Below, in pieces: positions 62,943 to 64,000 of a DNA stretch of 64,000 nucleotides. The notes below the pieces were generated by a model. It did not search any database. It saw nothing but the letters and a program-made list of their open reading frames with translations, and was not told the origin of the DNA. The stretch is from Raffaelea ambrosiae. Its lineage: Eukaryota > Ascomycota > Sordariomycetes > Ophiostomatales > Ophiostomataceae. Each line of letters begins with the position of its first letter. Position 1 is the first letter of the stretch. The position numbers were made by a program, and so were the translations under genes. The stretch covers positions 1,054,001 to 1,118,000 of the forward strand of contig PCDI01000010.1 in assembly GCA_002778195.1 (NCBI GenBank). The letters are read 5' to 3'.

Positions 62943-64000
62943 CGTGTATCCCACGATCTGAGCACGGATACTCTTCACAAAGTACGGCACGTAGAGGAGA
63001 CCAAGGCCAAGAGCAGCAATAACAAAAACTGTACTGCGAGGGTAGTACGCTTTTGAGTGAGTGGACTGGAAGCTGGCCCGATCAGAAGGAATCGCTGCGA
63101 CTCATCTCAGTCCGGCTACGCGAACGGTGCGGTTTAGATGCGCGGCGACGACAGGCTTGCCGTGACGGCCACACGCAGGGCAGGACACCACGGAAAGGCG
63201 ACAACCTGGAGCCTTGAGGCTGTCGTCATTTTTGTGACGCGACAGCTTCTCCGTCGATGCTGCCGTGACAGACTGTCCCATATCGGTTGTCTCGAAATCT
63301 GTCGATGGCGGAATTGTCCGATTTTGGGATCACATTGCGGCTTTTCTGCTCCTAGATTTGTCAAGAATTGAAGTTGGTTACCCGTGCCAAGTTTGTGGCC
63401 CACAAGGCAGATCTATGTCTTGGCTGACGTAGTTGGTGGTAAACGAGCCAAGCACCTGCGCTGGACTGATTAGTTACACGGGCCAGCCCGCACCCTGAAT
63501 ATCCTGAGCCCAACTGGATGTAGCTCTGGAGCAGATCCCGACACGCTCGGATTTGTCAGCGGGCGGGTACAGCAATGTGAATGCCGTTTGGTCATGAAGG
63601 CATTCCACAGGTGTTCACCGTTCCGATGTTTCTGCGGATATTTCGAAATCAGACGAGCGGCCGTTCGGTAAACGAAGTAGACCTCTTGCATTGCAACATC
63701 CTTCACATCCACCTGGGTGACGACACTGGGAAATCGAAACGAAAACTTTGCACGGCACACTTTTTTGTTCCCTTCACGCATGACCTGATTAGCAACGAGA
63801 CAATGGACGCAAGCACGTATTTATAGCAAGGGCTTGATCCCGTACATTGCCTTGCTGGAAATGACCACCGACACAGGAACACAGCGAGCCCCAGTGCAAG
63901 AATAAGCAACATGTATGTCAAGCGTGCCCTGGTACTCCGAGCTGCGCTCTGCATGGCTGCGCAGAACTTTTCTCTGCCCAACACGGACGCGGTTTTCAGC
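62943..64000. other. Terminal region
   Basis: Contains the possible hydrophobic extension of the previous gene (62943-63030), one copy of the dispersed repeat (63501-63578) and otherwise mixed sequence. Minus-strand frames at 63470-63984 are not convincing genes. The window ends here. Confidence 0.35.
63501..63578. repeat. Dispersed repeat, copy B
   Basis: Aligns gap-free with 46750-46827 at 58 of 78 positions. About half of the differences are transitions, so both ageing and RIP-like mutation could contribute. No coding sense or terminal repeats are visible. Confidence 0.6.

Overview
The window is nuclear DNA from a filamentous ascomycete (Pezizomycotina, probably Sordariomycetes). Genes are mostly short and GC-rich, with compact GT-AG introns (about 50-170 nt, commonly with CTAAC/CTGAC-like branch sites). 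There are three Zn2Cys6 regulators, tRNA genes with eukaryotic A/B boxes, and no operon-like overlaps. Genes sit on both strands, separated by 0.2-3.4 kb of low-complexity, CT-rich or AT-rich spacer. I cannot name the species. Gene models were assembled by hand: splice sites were chosen because they restore phase and known family motifs.

Layout. 0.8-10.0 kb holds a possible sugar or polyol catabolic group: a Zn2Cys6 regulator, a class II ketose-bisphosphate aldolase, a short-chain dehydrogenase, an RpiB/LacAB-type sugar-phosphate isomerase and a Dal5-type MFS permease. 11-14 kb has a GNAT acetyltransferase, two convergent near-identical tRNA-Leu(AAG) genes and a protein-kinase-like gene that lacks the DFG aspartate. 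14-21 kb has a second Zn2Cys6 regulator with a 15-nt microexon, divergent from a SnoaL-FMO fusion flavoprotein that carries an apparent 20-nt intron, then a Gfo/Idh/MocA dehydrogenase. 22-29 kb is a metal-uptake group on the minus strand: Ctr copper transporter, ferric/cupric reductase, Ctr copper transporter. 29-32 kb is nearly gene-free.

32-38 kb holds an alpha/beta hydrolase, a decayed Tap-like hydrolase relic, a SnoaL-like protein, a secreted amidohydrolase, tRNA-Arg(ACG) and an HRI1-like protein. 39-46 kb holds an APC permease, a 2-oxoglutarate/Fe(II) dioxygenase, a third Zn2Cys6 regulator and a DJ-1/PfpI protein. The introns of the dioxygenase and its neighbouring regulator are built from the same tandem repeat. 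47-54 kb holds a methyltransferase, an UNC93-like MFS protein and an FAD-dependent oxidoreductase. 55-62 kb holds a small secreted cysteine-containing protein, a frameshifted peptidase-like gene, an NAD(P)-dependent reductase, a DHA2-type MFS transporter and an uncharacterised protein.

How the genes may work together. The clearest functional unit is Ctr/FRE/Ctr: cell-surface metal reduction followed by Cu(I) import. The sugar group and the regulator/FMO pair are plausible co-regulated units from content and divergent promoters, but this is inference. The most unusual signals are in gene structure: the 20-nt intron, the microexons, the repeat-built introns, and sense-strand G-runs just after several stop codons.
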